Of a stretch of DNA of 64,000 nt, positions 43,224 to 52,564 are shown one piece after another; within the stretch, counting starts at the first letter, position 1, and each line of letters starts with the position of its first letter. The translations under genes and the position numbers were made by a program. The notes beneath the pieces were generated by a model. That model had not been told where the DNA came from and did no database searches. It saw only the letters and a list, made by a program, of their open reading frames with translations. The DNA is taken from assembly GCF_004138485.1 (NCBI RefSeq), contig NZ_ML142848.1:594640-658639 (forward strand). Direction: 5' to 3'. This DNA is from Peristeroidobacter soli. GTDB taxonomy: Bacteria > Pseudomonadota > Gammaproteobacteria > Steroidobacterales > Steroidobacteraceae.

Positions 43224-44429
43224 TTATTGGCCGCTGTCTGCCGTTTTGACTTCGCGGGACTTGCTGCGAAATGCGAGCAGCTTGCCCGAGTCGGTCTGCA
43301 CGAACACGCGTTCGGCGTCGGCGACCGCGGCATTGGTGATGCGCTCGCCGTCGGTCTTCTGCCGAGCGACCAGAGCACCCGTGGCCTTGTCGAGCCAGTG
43401 CATGTAACCCTCGAAGTCGCCGACCACCAGCGCGTCGCCATCGATGGCCGGCGCGGTCAGGCCGCGACGTCTCATCGCGTTCTGTTCCCACTGCACGGCG
43501 CCGTCACTGCGACGCATGGCGATCACCACGCTGTCCGAGTTGGTGAGATACAGATTCTGCTCGTCCATGGCGAAGCCGCGATAGCTCGAAGCATCGCGCG
43601 CCCACCAGATCTGGCCGGAATCGCGCGCCAGCATCGCGACCCGTCCCTGGAAGCCGACGACGAAAATGTCGTCGCCCGAAACACGTGCCGGCGAATCGAT
43701 GTCGGCGAGACGCTCCAGCTCGGTACGGCCGCGCGGCGAGTTCACGATCGTGTCCCACATCACTTCGCCGTTACGCGGATCGATGGCGAGCACCTTGCCA
43801 TTGTCGAAGCCGGCGATGATGCGATCGCCCGCCAGCACCGGCGGCGCCGTGCCACGCAGAGTGAGTCGGGGCACCTGCTCGTCGACCGCCCACTTGGTCG
43901 AGCCATCGGCAACCGACAGGCCTTCGACGTGACCATCGACGGTGCGGATCACGACGATGTCGTTCACGACCAGCGGTTGGGCGAGGATCTCGCTCGCGAT
44001 CGCCCTCTTCCAGCGTTGCGCGCCGTTGCTTGCATCCAGCCCGATGATGTCGCCGTCGCTCGAGCCGAGCACGACCAGCCCGCCGCCGACTTCCGGCCCC
44101 GCCGACAGCGCCAGCTTGGTCTTCACGATCCAGTTGCGCTTGCCCGTAGCGGCGGCCACGGAGATCACCTCACCGTCGTGAGAGGCCGCGTACACATTGC
44201 CTTCGACGACGTTCGGCTTCAGCGCCAGGCGCAGCCGCTCGGAATCGCCGCCCAGGCCCGCCGACCACACGCGATGCACGTCGCGGGTTGCCTTGAGCTC
44301 GGTCAGCTCCGCCGGCGGATCGACCTCCTTGTCATTGTCGCAGCCGAGCATGACGAGCAAGGCTGTCGCGGCGGCGGCGATGCGCGCACCACGATACAAA
44401 CGGTTCAAGGAAGTCTTCTTGTCGATCAT
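43224..44429 (-). CDS. bamB: Outer-membrane assembly lipoprotein BamB
   Basis: A 401-residue protein with a lipoprotein signal (LLVMLGC, lipidated Cys near 30) and an eight-bladed propeller of PQQ-like repeats without cofactor (for example GKRNWIVKTKLALSAGPEVGGGLVVLGSSDGDIIGLDASNGAQRWKR). It is a scaffold subunit of the BAM complex and is anchored to the inner leaflet of the outer membrane. Its start overlaps the yfgM stop (ATGA), the standard gene order in gammaproteobacteria. Confidence 0.94.
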   Translation of the reverse strand: MIDKKTSLNRLYRGARIAAAATALLVMLGCDNDKEVDPPAELTELKATRDVHRVWSAGLGGDSERLRLALKPNVVEGNVYAASHDGEVISVAAATGKRNWIVKTKLALSAGPEVGGGLVVLGSSDGDIIGLDASNGAQRWKRAIASEILAQPLVVNDIVVIRTVDGHVEGLSVADGSTKWAVDEQVPRLTLRGTAPPVLAGDRIIAGFDNGKVLAIDPRNGEVMWDTIVNSPRGRTELERLADIDSPARVSGDDIFVVGFQGRVAMLARDSGQIWWARDASSYRGFAMDEQNLYLTNSDSVVIAMRRSDGAVQWEQNAMRRRGLTAPAIDGDALVVGDFEGYMHWLDKATGALVARQKTDGERITNAAVADAERVFVQTDSGKLLAFRSKSREVKTADSGQ

Positions 44430-45127
44430 GGCTGACCCTCGGCCTTCGCCTCCGGCTTGGTCTCGGGCGTGGCGGCTTTCTTGTCGCCCCCCACGTCCTG
44501 CAGTTTCATTTCGAGCAACGTGCGATCGATCGAACGATCGGCGCTCGGATCGATGTTAGCCGTCAGCGCCGCCGCATACTCGGCCCGCGCGCCTTCGGGG
44601 TTGCCTTTCGCAACCTGAGCATCGCCCCGGATCTCGCGAACCTGCGGCCCGAATGCCCCCGCCTTCTCCGGATTCAGCAAGCTCAGCACTTCGTCGTGCT
44701 TACCTTGCTGAAGCAGCACACGAGCGACCCGCAAGCGCGCCACCCAGGCGAGCTCGGTATCGGCGGACTCATCGGCCACGGCCCGCAGCAGCGGCAGAGC
44801 TTCGTCGTACTTGCCGTCCTCGACGTGCTGCTTGGCCAGCAACAGCCGGCTCTGCTGCGTGTAGGGTGACTTCTTGTGATCGGCCACGAGCGTGCCCAGC
44901 GTGCGATTCGCCGCGTCCAGGTCCTTCTTGTCGATCGCGCCATGGAACTCGTCGTAGAGCTTGGCCGCCTCGGCCGACTGATTCGCGGTGTGCACCTTCC
45001 AGTACTGCCAGCCGCCCAGCAGCGCCAGACCCAGCACGATGCCGCCCAGGATCCAGGACCAGTTCTCCCGCCACCAGTTGCGGAGCGCCTCTTCCTGATC
45101 GCGATCGGTCAGATAATCTTCGACCAT
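44426..45127 (-). CDS. yfgM: YfgM-family tetratricopeptide membrane protein
   Basis: A protein of about 233 residues: a short cytoplasmic N-terminus (VEDYLTDRDQEEALRNWWRENWSW), one membrane helix (ILGGIVLGLALLGGWQYW, about 24-41) and a periplasmic TPR-like domain (LDAANRTLGTLVADHKKSPYTQQSRLLLAKQHVEDGKYDEALPLLRAVAD). YfgM works with SecYEG and periplasmic chaperones. The C-terminus is Lys/Glu-rich and disordered. ATG 45127 is chosen because it matches the family start MVEDYLT; further codons reach into hisS without similarity. Confidence 0.92.
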   Translation of the reverse strand: MVEDYLTDRDQEEALRNWWRENWSWILGGIVLGLALLGGWQYWKVHTANQSAEAAKLYDEFHGAIDKKDLDAANRTLGTLVADHKKSPYTQQSRLLLAKQHVEDGKYDEALPLLRAVADESADTELAWVARLRVARVLLQQGKHDEVLSLLNPEKAGAFGPQVREIRGDAQVAKGNPEGARAEYAAALTANIDPSADRSIDRTLLEMKLQDVGGDKKAATPETKPEAKAEGQP

Positions 45128-45174
45128 GACTTCGTCTTGCTTTGTAGTAAGGAGTTGGAGACTTCGGGTCCGGA

Positions 45175-46452
45175 TCAACGCTTCAGGCGCGCGCCCAATT
45201 CGTCGACCAGTCGCTCCCAGGCGACTTCCACCTGCGGCGCCTCCACCCGCAGAGACTTCAGACCAGCGACCCGCTTTTCAGTTTCCGAATCGCCAAGAAT
45301 CAATGCCCAGGCCGCGCCGCTCTTGTCGGAGCGCTTGAGCTGCGAATTGAAACTGCCACCGCCGCAGTTCATCTCGATGCGCAGGCCGGGGATTTGGTCG
45401 CGCAGGGTTTCAGCGAGGCGCAGCCCTTCCGCCTCGGCCCGCTCGCCGGCGATCACGAAGTACACATCGGGGGCCTGAGCCGGCACCGCACCGTTCTGCA
45501 CCTTGATCAGGTCGATGACTCGTTCCTGACCCAGTGCCCAGCCGATGGCCGGCGTGGGCTTGCCGCCCAACTGCTCGACCAGACCGTCGTAACGGCCGCC
45601 GGAGCACACCGCGCCCTGTGAACCCAGCTCGGTCGTCACCCACTCGAACACCGTGTGCGAGTAGTAATCGAGGCCGCGGACCAGCAGCGGATTCAAAACA
45701 TATTTCACGCCCAGCGCATCGAGGTGGCGGCACAGCCCGTTGAAGTGCGTGCGCGATTCCTCATCGAGATGCTCGGTCAGCATCGGCGCGTTCTTGATGA
45801 TGTCCTGCAGCTCCGGATTCTTGCTGTCGAGAATGCGCAGCGGGTTGCCGTCCAGACGCTTCAGGCTGTCGGCATCCAGCTTGGACTTGTGAGCGGTGAA
45901 ATATTCCACCAGCTTTTCGCGATACACGCGGCGCGACGCCGGCGTGCCCAGCGAGTTCAGATTCAATTCCAGACGCTTCACGCCGGCCTGCGTGAGCAGT
46001 CGCGAGCTGACCAGAATCACTTCCGCGTCGATGTCCGGGCCGGGATAACCGAAGGCCTCGACGTCCAGCTGATGAAACTGACGGAAGCGGCCCCGCTGCG
46101 GCTTCTCGTGACGAAACATCGGGCCGGACATCCACACGCGCTGCTTCTGATTGTGCAGAAGGCCGTTGCTGATCATGGCGCGCACGACGCCGGCGGTGCC
46201 TTCCGGACGCAGGGTGAGCGAGTCGCCGCTCGGATCCTGGAAGGTGAACATCTCCTTCGACACGACATCGGTGAACTCACCGATCGAACGCTTGAACAGG
46301 CCGGTGTGCTCGACCAGCGGCAAGCGGATTTCCTGATACGCGTAGGACGCGAAGATCTCGCGCGCCAATGTTTCCAGGCGCTGCCAGGCCGCCGTTTCGG
46401 CCGGCAAGATATCGTTCATGCCGCGCGGCGGCTGGATCTGCTGCTGACTCAC
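45175..46452 (-). CDS. hisS: Histidyl-tRNA synthetase
   Basis: A 425-residue class II synthetase. Motif 1 (AREIFASYAYQEIRLPLVEHTGLFKRSIGE), motif 2 (LRPEGTAGVVRAMI ... MSGPMFRHEKPQRGRFRQFHQLDVEAFG), the histidine-specific signatures LVRGLDYYSHTVFEWV and GAVCSGGRYDGLVEQLGG, and motif 3 (AIGWALGQERV) are all intact, followed by the anticodon-binding domain. The GTG start (46452) overlaps the rodZ stop (GTGA) and gives the family N-terminus IQPPRGMNDILP. The ispG gene often found between rodZ and hisS is absent. Confidence 0.96.
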   Translation of the reverse strand: MSQQQIQPPRGMNDILPAETAAWQRLETLAREIFASYAYQEIRLPLVEHTGLFKRSIGEFTDVVSKEMFTFQDPSGDSLTLRPEGTAGVVRAMISNGLLHNQKQRVWMSGPMFRHEKPQRGRFRQFHQLDVEAFGYPGPDIDAEVILVSSRLLTQAGVKRLELNLNSLGTPASRRVYREKLVEYFTAHKSKLDADSLKRLDGNPLRILDSKNPELQDIIKNAPMLTEHLDEESRTHFNGLCRHLDALGVKYVLNPLLVRGLDYYSHTVFEWVTTELGSQGAVCSGGRYDGLVEQLGGKPTPAIGWALGQERVIDLIKVQNGAVPAQAPDVYFVIAGERAEAEGLRLAETLRDQIPGLRIEMNCGGGSFNSQLKRSDKSGAAWALILGDSETEKRVAGLKSLRVEAPQVEVAWERLVDELGARLKR

Positions 46453-47366
46453 TCGACCGGAACCTCACCACTCGCCATCTGCACCGTGCCGCCCGGCACG
46501 ACCACGAATTTGGCCGCGTCTTTACCCGCTCTGCGGGGCACGACGATTTGACGATCGTTCACTTGAACCGTCACCGCGGACGCCTTGCCGAGCGTGACTC
46601 GCAACGGCGGCGGCCCTGAAACGGTGCTCACCTTGCCGCTCTCACCCATACCGAACATCAGACGCTTGCCATTCGCGTCGTAGATCTCGGTCCACGAGGC
46701 GTCGTTGAACTCGAGCCGCATCCGAATGTCCGCTGTTTCCGCCACCGTTGCCGGTGCAGCCACAGGTGCCGCCGCAGCGGGCACGGCATTCGACACCGTC
46801 GGCGGCGACTGAGCGTCGGGCTCACCCGGCTCCGCCGGCAATGCCGATGGCAGAGCACCGGACTGTGTGACCGCTTCATCCGGCGTCGCCGACTGCATCG
46901 GGTCGTGCGTCGACACGGTCGACCAGATCCACCATCCCATCAACAGCGCGACCAAGCCGACGGCGGACCACAACGGCCCGGCCAGCGAGCGATGCTCGAA
47001 ATCCACCGGCCCCGAGACGACCCCGGGCGCGGGAATATGAACCGGCACTTCCCGCTGACCGGTCACCGCCTCGTAGCGCTCGATGATGAACTGCGGAGAC
47101 AGCCCCAACAGCGCTGCGTACTGGCGCAGGTGACCGCGCGCATACACCGACGGCCCCAACTCTTCGAATCGATTGTCCTCGATGGCCGCCACGATGCGCG
47201 CGTCCAGGTGCAGCTCTTCGGCGATATGCAGCGCAGTGATCGAGCGACGCTCGCGCTCCCGCCGCAGCAGTTCGCCAGGCGTCAACGACTCGGGGGCCGG
47301 CTCCGGTGAGTTGGCCCGCGCGGTCTCGACGGCCGTGCTGTCACTGCTGTCGCCAGCTGCATTCAT
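46449..47366 (-). CDS. rodZ: RodZ-like cell-shape protein (HTH, one membrane helix, DUF4115)
   Basis: A 305-residue bitopic protein. The cytoplasmic HTH of XRE type (LTPGELLRRERERRSITALHIAEELHLDARIVAAIEDNRFEELGPSVYARGHLRQYAALLGL, about 27-90) contacts MreB. A membrane helix follows (GPLWSAVGLVALLMGWWIW, about 133-152), then a Pro/Ala-rich linker and a DUF4115 beta domain (RLEFNDASWTEIYDANGKRLMFGMGESGKVSTVSGPPPLRVTLGKASAVTVQVNDRQI). It overlaps pilW upstream (ATGA) and hisS downstream (GTGA). Confidence 0.92.
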   Translation of the reverse strand: MNAAGDSSDSTAVETARANSPEPAPESLTPGELLRRERERRSITALHIAEELHLDARIVAAIEDNRFEELGPSVYARGHLRQYAALLGLSPQFIIERYEAVTGQREVPVHIPAPGVVSGPVDFEHRSLAGPLWSAVGLVALLMGWWIWSTVSTHDPMQSATPDEAVTQSGALPSALPAEPGEPDAQSPPTVSNAVPAAAAPVAAPATVAETADIRMRLEFNDASWTEIYDANGKRLMFGMGESGKVSTVSGPPPLRVTLGKASAVTVQVNDRQIVVPRRAGKDAAKFVVVPGGTVQMASGEVPVE

Positions 47367-48145
47367 CCAGGATTCCGCTCGGACTCGATCAACTCCTTGG
47401 TCTGAGCGGCCCTCGGGTATTCCAGTTTCAAACGCTCCGCGTAGTTTTTCGCGGCAGCTTCGTTACCCAGGCCTCGCTCGATACGCACACCCAGCCACAG
47501 CGAGGCGGCATTGGTGCGGCCCACTTCCTGGTAGCGTTCGAGGAAGCCGCGAGCGGACAGATAATCGGTTTGTTTGTATTGCAGGTCGGCCATCTGAATC
47601 AGCGCCTCGCCGAACTTCGGCCGCACCTTCAGTGCGCTGCGTAGATTCGCCTCGGCGGCCTTCATGTCGCCGCCGTTGCGGGCGCAGTTGGCCGCGTTCA
47701 GATACGCGACTTCAGGCGTGCGATACAACGGATTGCTCGCGGCATCGATCATCAGCTTGGCGCCGCGCTCGTACTTGCCCTTCTGGCACAGAAACGCGCC
47801 GTAGTTGTTCTGCAGCTCCGGATTCTTCGGATCGAGCGACAGGCCCTTGGCGAAGTACGCTTCAGCTTTGTTACTTTCGCCGAGCCGCTCGTACAGCATG
47901 CCGGCGGTGGTCTGCGCCTGCGCGTTGCGCGGATTCTGCTCGACCGCGCGGTCGATCTTTTCCTTGGCCTGGACCAGGTTGTTCTTGCGCAGATAGTCGG
48001 TGCCGATCTGCAGATTGATCTCGGCGGCGCGCTCGTTGTCGGGCTTGCCGAGCGTCTTCCTATTGCTGGTGCTCACGTTGTTGCTGCTGACGCAACCGGC
48101 GAGCGCAGCAGTCACCACCAGCAAAGCAACCGCCGCGCGTTTCAT
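47363..48145 (-). CDS. pilW: Type IV pilus biogenesis/stability lipoprotein PilW (PilF)
   Basis: A protein of about 260 residues with a lipoprotein signal (AVALLVVTAALAGC) and tandem TPR units (RAAEINLQIGTDYLRKNNLVQAKEKIDRAVEQNPRNAQAQTTAGMLYERLGESNKAEAYFAKGLSLDPKNPELQNNYGAFLCQKGKYERGAKLM), the layout of the pilotin that takes the PilQ secretin to the outer membrane. Start ATG 48145 overlaps the rlmN stop by one base (TGATG); a GTG three bases upstream is also possible. Its position between rlmN and rodZ is the normal one. Confidence 0.92.
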   Translation of the reverse strand: MKRAAVALLVVTAALAGCVSSNNVSTSNRKTLGKPDNERAAEINLQIGTDYLRKNNLVQAKEKIDRAVEQNPRNAQAQTTAGMLYERLGESNKAEAYFAKGLSLDPKNPELQNNYGAFLCQKGKYERGAKLMIDAASNPLYRTPEVAYLNAANCARNGGDMKAAEANLRSALKVRPKFGEALIQMADLQYKQTDYLSARGFLERYQEVGRTNAASLWLGVRIERGLGNEAAAKNYAERLKLEYPRAAQTKELIESERNPG

Positions 48146-49263
48146 CACTGCACCGCCACTGAGATCAGCTTCGAACCCAGACGCACTGTCGTACGGTCGT
48201 GCACGCGTCCCACCAACTGTCCGCAGGCGGCATCGATATCGTCGCCGCGCGTCCGGCGCGTCGTTGCGATCACTCCGTTCGTATTCAGAATGTCACGGAA
48301 GCGTTCGATGGCGGCGGCGCTGGAACGTTTGTAACGCGTGCCCGGAAATGGATTGAACGGGATCAGATTCAGCTTGGCGGGCCGGCCCTTGAGCAGGCTG
48401 ACCAGCTCGTACGCATGCTCGGGATGATCGTTCACGCCATCGAGCATGACGTATTCGAACGTGATGCTGCGGGCGTTCTGTTTGTTGACGTACACCCAGC
48501 ACGCGTCCAGCAGCTCGGCAATCTTGTGCTTGCGATTGATGGGCACCAGCTCGTCACGCAACGTGTCGTTCGGCGCGTGCAGCGACACGGCAAGCGCGCA
48601 GTTGGTTTCTTCGGCGAGCTTCAACATCTGGGGCACCAGCCCCGAGGTGCTCACCGTGACCCGGCGACGCGAAATGTCGAAGCCCAGATCGTCCATCAGA
48701 ATTTCGGTGGCGGGCACCACGTTGCGATAGTTCGCGAGCGGCTCGCCCATGCCCATGAACACGATGTTGGTGACGACCCGATCGCCACCGTGCTGGTAGC
48801 CCAGCTCCTTGTTCGCCAGCCACACCTGACCGACGATCTCGGCGGCATTCAGATTGCGATTGAAGCCCTGCTGCGCGGTGGAGCAGAAGGTGCAATCCAT
48901 CGCGCACCCGACCTGGCTCGAAATGCACAGCGTGCCGCGGCCGGGCTCGGGAATGAACACCATCTCGATGCCCTGCTTCACACCCTCACTCGTGTTCATC
49001 GCCAGCAACCACTTGCGGGTGCCGTCGGCGGACACTTGAGTCAGGGTGATCTCGGGCACCGCGACTTCGGCGACTTCGACGAGCTTGGCGCGGAAGCTCT
49101 TCGCCAGGTCGGTCATCTGATCGAAATCGGCGACGTGGCGCTTGTACAGCCACTTCATCAATTGCCGGGCGCGAAACGGCTTCTCGCCCATGTTCGCGAC
49201 GAACGCCTCCAGCTCGGTCCGAGTCAGACCCAGCAGGTTCGTCTTGACGGTCGTCGCGTTCAT
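48145..49263 (-). CDS. rlmN: Dual-specificity 23S rRNA/tRNA (adenine-C2) methyltransferase RlmN
   Basis: A 372-residue radical-SAM enzyme that methylates A2503 of 23S rRNA and A37 of some tRNAs. The cluster motif CxxxCxxC appears as [41 protein letters not shown] and the late Cys in DAACGQLVG supply the catalytic parts, and [20 protein letters not shown] is the conserved end. The N-terminal [46 protein letters not shown] is the family accessory domain. The ndk gene lies 19 bp upstream. Confidence 0.97.
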   Translation of the reverse strand: MNATTVKTNLLGLTRTELEAFVANMGEKPFRARQLMKWLYKRHVADFDQMTDLAKSFRAKLVEVAEVAVPEITLTQVSADGTRKWLLAMNTSEGVKQGIEMVFIPEPGRGTLCISSQVGCAMDCTFCSTAQQGFNRNLNAAEIVGQVWLANKELGYQHGGDRVVTNIVFMGMGEPLANYRNVVPATEILMDDLGFDISRRRVTVSTSGLVPQMLKLAEETNCALAVSLHAPNDTLRDELVPINRKHKIAELLDACWVYVNKQNARSITFEYVMLDGVNDHPEHAYELVSLLKGRPAKLNLIPFNPFPGTRYKRSSAAAIERFRDILNTNGVIATTRRTRGDDIDAACGQLVGRVHDRTTVRLGSKLISVAVQ

Positions 49264-49282
49264 GAAATGCCTGCAGTCGCGA

Positions 49283-49714
49283 TCAGCGCGTGCGCGGGCA
49301 GAGTTCGGTCGCCGCGAAGAAGTATGCGATCTCGATTTTCGCGTTGTCGAGGCTGTCCGAGCCGTGCACGGTGTTCTCGTCGATGCTGTTGGCCAGATCG
49401 GCGCGGATCGTGCCTTTGTCGGCCTTCTTCGGGTCGGTGGCGCCCATCAGCTCGCGGTTCTTGGCCACCGCGTTTTCGCCTTCCAGCACCTGGAGCATCA
49501 CCGGGCCGGAGATCATGAACTTGACCAGGTCCTTGAAGAACGGACGCTCTTTGTGGACCGCATAGAAACCCTCGGCCTGGGCCTGGGTCAGCTGCACCAT
49601 CTTGGCGGCCACGATCTTGAGGCCGGCCTGCTCGAAGCGGCGGTACACCTCACCGATCACGTTCTTCTGCACGCCGTCGGGTTTGACAATGGAAAAAGTG
49701 CGTTCGACCGCCAT
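49283..49714 (-). CDS. ndk: Nucleoside diphosphate kinase
   Basis: A 143-residue protein of standard length. It starts [31 protein letters not shown] and has the phospho-His motif region in [33 protein letters not shown]. It moves gamma-phosphates between nucleoside di- and triphosphates through the His intermediate. It precedes rlmN. A 163-bp gap with a small hairpin separates it from iscA. Confidence 0.97.
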   Translation of the reverse strand: MAVERTFSIVKPDGVQKNVIGEVYRRFEQAGLKIVAAKMVQLTQAQAEGFYAVHKERPFFKDLVKFMISGPVMLQVLEGENAVAKNRELMGATDPKKADKGTIRADLANSIDENTVHGSDSLDNAKIEIAYFFAATELCPRTR

Positions 49715-49809
49715 GAGGAATCGTCCCGTTAATCAATGAATTGGAAAGGGTTTGCCGAGCCGGACCGAGGCTGATGTCGGCGAGCGGCGGCAATTGCGCG
49801 CGCGCAGTC

Positions 49810-49824
49810 TACCCGGCATGGCCG
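49810..49824. terminator. Small GC hairpin between iscA and ndk
   Basis: CCCGGC, ATG, GCCGGG are perfect 6-bp arms in the 163-bp gap downstream of iscA. No T-tract follows on the minus strand, so the effect is uncertain. Confidence 0.25.
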
Positions 49825-49877
49825 GGAGCAGCAAGAAATTGAATAGGGACGCGGAGTTAGGCTGCTAGCTTAAGCAC

Positions 49878-50201
49878 TTACACGCTAAAGCTCTCACCAC
49901 AGCCGCACTCGCCCTTGGCCTGTGGATTGCGGAAGCGGAACGCCTCGTTCAGGCCCTGCTTCACGAAGTCCACCTCGGTACCGTTGATGTAGTCCAGATG
50001 GTCGCGGTCGACGATGACTTTCACGCCGCGGTCCTCGAACACCACGTCGTTGGAGCCGATGTCGTCCGCATAGTTCACGACGTACGCGAACCCTGAACAG
50101 CCCGTCTTCTTGACCGCGAGGCGTAGGCCCACGCCGTGGCCCCTGCGTGTGAGGAAAGACTGGACACGATCGGCAGCGGCGGAAGTCAGTGAGATGCTCA
50201 T
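49878..50201 (-). CDS. iscA: A-type iron-sulfur carrier protein (IscA)
   Basis: A protein of about 107 residues. All three ligand cysteines of the A-type family are present: the first in [18 protein letters not shown], the last two in [12 protein letters not shown]. It carries or donates iron-sulfur clusters to apoproteins. ATG 50201 ([13 protein letters not shown]) fits the family start; codons before it add an unrelated stretch. It follows the IscU-like gene with a 77-bp gap. Confidence 0.92.
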   Translation of the reverse strand: MSISLTSAAADRVQSFLTRRGHGVGLRLAVKKTGCSGFAYVVNYADDIGSNDVVFEDRGVKVIVDRDHLDYINGTEVDFVKQGLNEAFRFRNPQAKGECGCGESFSV

Positions 50202-50278
50202 AGCGGGTACAAGCGTGATGGCGGTGGCCTGGCGAATCAAGTGCGAAGGTTATGCCAATTAGGCACTCACGGACCTGA

Positions 50279-50659
50279 TTATGGAATGAACGGCGGCCAG
50301 GCTTCACCCAGCGAATGTACGGCATCTTCCAGAATGAGAAGCCGGCCACGCTTTTCCAGAGGAAATCCCAGCGCCTGGTCGGCATCGCGCCAGCGCCAGG
50401 CCCGCAGCTGATCCCGGTCGAGGCCCACCAGCCGCTCGCTCAACCAGGAGCCGGCGGCGATGCAATGAGGACAGCCATAGGCTTCGAAACGCACCGCTTC
50501 GATTCGATGGTCCGAAATGCGCGCACTGAGAACGAACATCGTGCCCTGCGCGACGCTGCCTGCGGTGCCCCGGACGACGCCCTCGCCCGCTTCGAAATGC
50601 CCGCCGTTGCGCGGATGCTCGAAGTGGTCGACGACGGTCGCGGAATATTCAGGTTCCAT
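50279..50659 (-). CDS. IscU-like scaffold homologue lacking two of three ligand cysteines
   Basis: A 126-residue protein, full length for IscU (128 in E. coli), with the family start YSATVVDHFEHPRNGG and the Cys-63 region VRFEAYGCPHCIAAGSWLSERLVG. The first ligand region, normally G-x-P-x-C-G-D, reads GSVAQGTMF, so the Cys and the Asp are both gone. The third, normally H-C-S-x-L-A-E-D-A, reads RLLILEDAVHSL, so that Cys is gone too. A new Cys follows Cys-63 (GCPHC). It should not hold a classical [2Fe-2S] cluster. Its start overlaps the iscS stop by 11 bp, so it is surely expressed with iscS. Confidence 0.85.
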   Translation of the reverse strand: MEPEYSATVVDHFEHPRNGGHFEAGEGVVRGTAGSVAQGTMFVLSARISDHRIEAVRFEAYGCPHCIAAGSWLSERLVGLDRDQLRAWRWRDADQALGFPLEKRGRLLILEDAVHSLGEAWPPFIP

Positions 50660-51833
50660 GCGACTGAGCGACGACCGGCGACAGCGCGCGCAGCCGTTCG
50701 ACCTCGCGTCTGACGATGGCGATGGCGCGACCGATGTCATCCTCGGTCGTGAAACGGCCCAGGCTGAACCGGATCGAGCTTTGCGCCAGTTGGTCGGTGC
50801 GGCCGAGCGCTCGAAGGACGTATGACGCCTCGTCCGAGCCCGACGAGCAGGCCGAGCCCGACGACACCGCCAGCTCACGCAGCCCGAAGCGCAGGCTCTC
50901 GCCTTCGACGTTGTGGAAACAAACATTGAGCACGCCGGCGACGCGCTCGGTGGGATGACCGTTGAGCTCGACGCCGCCGATGGCGTTCAAGCCCTGCCAA
51001 AGCCGTTCCCGAAGCGCCGTCACGCGAGCGACATCCGCTTCGCGGTCGCGCTCACCGATCTCGAACGCCGCGCCCATGCCGACGATTTGATGCGTCGGCA
51101 ACGTACCCGAGCGCAATCCGGTTTCCTGACCGCCGCCATACGACAGCGGCCGCAATCCCAGCGGCGGCCGGCGACGGATATACAGCGCGCCGATGCCCTT
51201 GGGCCCGTAGGTCTTGTGTGCGGTGATGGACATCAGGTCGATGTTCATCGCCTCGACGTTGATCGGCAATTTGCCCGCGCTCTGGGCCGCATCGACATGG
51301 AACGCGACCCCTCGCTCGCGACAGATCGCGCCAATCGCAGCCACGTCCTGAATCACGCCGGTTTCGTTGTTGACGTGCATGAGCGAGACCAGCTGCGTGT
51401 CCGGGCGCAGCGCTTCGCGAACCTGCTCGGGCCGCACGATGCCGTCGGCGCCCGGTTTCAGCCAGGTCACTTCAAAGCCTTCCTTCTCGAGCTGCTTGAA
51501 CGCATCGATCACGGCTTTGTGCTCGGTGCGGGAGGTCACAACATGACGGCCGCGATCCGCGTGAAAGCGCGCTACGCCGAGAATCGCGAGGTTGTCCGAC
51601 TCCGTCGCTCCCGACGTCCAGATGATGCATTCGGGACGCGCGCCGATCGCGGCAGCAACCTGCTGTCGCGCCTTCTCGACCATCGCGCGGGCGCGAGTAC
51701 CGAATGAGTGGCCCGACGAAGGATTGCCGTGCGCGCCCTCGGGGCGCAGGCATTCGATCATCAGCTCGGCGACGCGAGGGTCGACCGGATTGGTGGCCGC
51801 GTAATCGAGATAAATCGTCTTTGCAGGAGTCAT
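50649..51833 (-). CDS. iscS: Cysteine desulfurase IscS
   Basis: A 394-residue class V aminotransferase-fold enzyme taking sulfur from cysteine as a persulfide. The markers are IYLDYAATNPVDPRV, NPSSGHSFG, TSGATESDNLAI, the PLP-Lys motif DLMSITAHKTYGPKGIGALYIRRRP and the persulfide Cys loop VSSGSACSSGSDEASYVLRALG, with group I loop length. It overlaps trmJ (ATGA) upstream and the IscU-like gene downstream. iscR, hscB, hscA and fdx, which usually follow in Isc operons, are not in this window. Confidence 0.95.
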   Translation of the reverse strand: MTPAKTIYLDYAATNPVDPRVAELMIECLRPEGAHGNPSSGHSFGTRARAMVEKARQQVAAAIGARPECIIWTSGATESDNLAILGVARFHADRGRHVVTSRTEHKAVIDAFKQLEKEGFEVTWLKPGADGIVRPEQVREALRPDTQLVSLMHVNNETGVIQDVAAIGAICRERGVAFHVDAAQSAGKLPINVEAMNIDLMSITAHKTYGPKGIGALYIRRRPPLGLRPLSYGGGQETGLRSGTLPTHQIVGMGAAFEIGERDREADVARVTALRERLWQGLNAIGGVELNGHPTERVAGVLNVCFHNVEGESLRFGLRELAVSSGSACSSGSDEASYVLRALGRTDQLAQSSIRFSLGRFTTEDDIGRAIAIVRREVERLRALSPVVAQSHGT

Positions 51834-52564
51834 GAGGAAACGGTCTTCCCGGCGGTGCGCCGACGCGATTGCACGGCGGTGAGAATGCCACGAAGGATGT
51901 TCATTTCATTCTGGTCGAGCCGCGCGCGGTTGAACAAGCGACGAATCCGAGCCATCAGGTGACCTCCTCCGGTGCGGTCGCGAAAATCGATCTCTTCCAG
52001 AACGCGTTCGACGTGCTCATACAGCAATTCCATTTCACGAGCGGTCGCAAACGGCACATCGGGCGGCGGCTGCGTGGGCGCGTCGGCACGCGTCGCCAGC
52101 ATGATTTCGTACGCGATCACCTGAACCGCCATGCCCAGATTCAGCGATGAGTAGTCGCCTGCGGTGGGAATGGTGACCAGGCGCTGGCAGCGAGACAGCT
52201 CGTCGTTGCTCAGCCCGAACTTTTCCGAGCCGAACACGATCGCGACATTGCCCACCTGCGCCGCTTCGGCGACCAGTTGCGCGCATTCGCGGGGCTCGAC
52301 CAGATCGAAGCTCAGGTAGCGTTTGCGGGCACTGGTGCCGACCACGAAGCCGCAGTCGGCGATCGCGTCATCGAATTCCTCATGGACCCGGGCGCCCTCC
52401 AGCACGTCGTCCGCGCCCGAGGCGCGCGCCGTGGCCTCCTCATGAGGAAAAGCCTTGGGCCGCACCAGGTGCAGCTCGCTCAGCCCCATGTTTTTCATGG
52501 CGCGGGCCACCGCGCCGATATTGCCGGGGTGGTTGGGATCGACCAGGACGACACGAATACTCAT
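51830..52564 (-). CDS. trmJ: tRNA (cytidine/uridine-2'-O-)-methyltransferase TrmJ
   Basis: A 244-residue SPOUT-fold methyltransferase. The trefoil-knot motifs are RVVLVDPNHPGNIGAVARAMKNMG, VAIVFGSEKFGLSNDELSRCQRLVTIPT and DYSSLNLGMAVQVIAYEI; the C-terminal extension (LYEHVERVLEEIDFRDRTGGGHLMARIRRLFNRARLDQNEMNILRGILTAV) is typical of TrmJ and not TrmL. It methylates position 32 of some tRNAs. It is divergent from suhB, the same order as in E. coli, and coupled to iscS by ATGA. Confidence 0.94.
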   Translation of the reverse strand: MSIRVVLVDPNHPGNIGAVARAMKNMGLSELHLVRPKAFPHEEATARASGADDVLEGARVHEEFDDAIADCGFVVGTSARKRYLSFDLVEPRECAQLVAEAAQVGNVAIVFGSEKFGLSNDELSRCQRLVTIPTAGDYSSLNLGMAVQVIAYEIMLATRADAPTQPPPDVPFATAREMELLYEHVERVLEEIDFRDRTGGGHLMARIRRLFNRARLDQNEMNILRGILTAVQSRRRTAGKTVSS

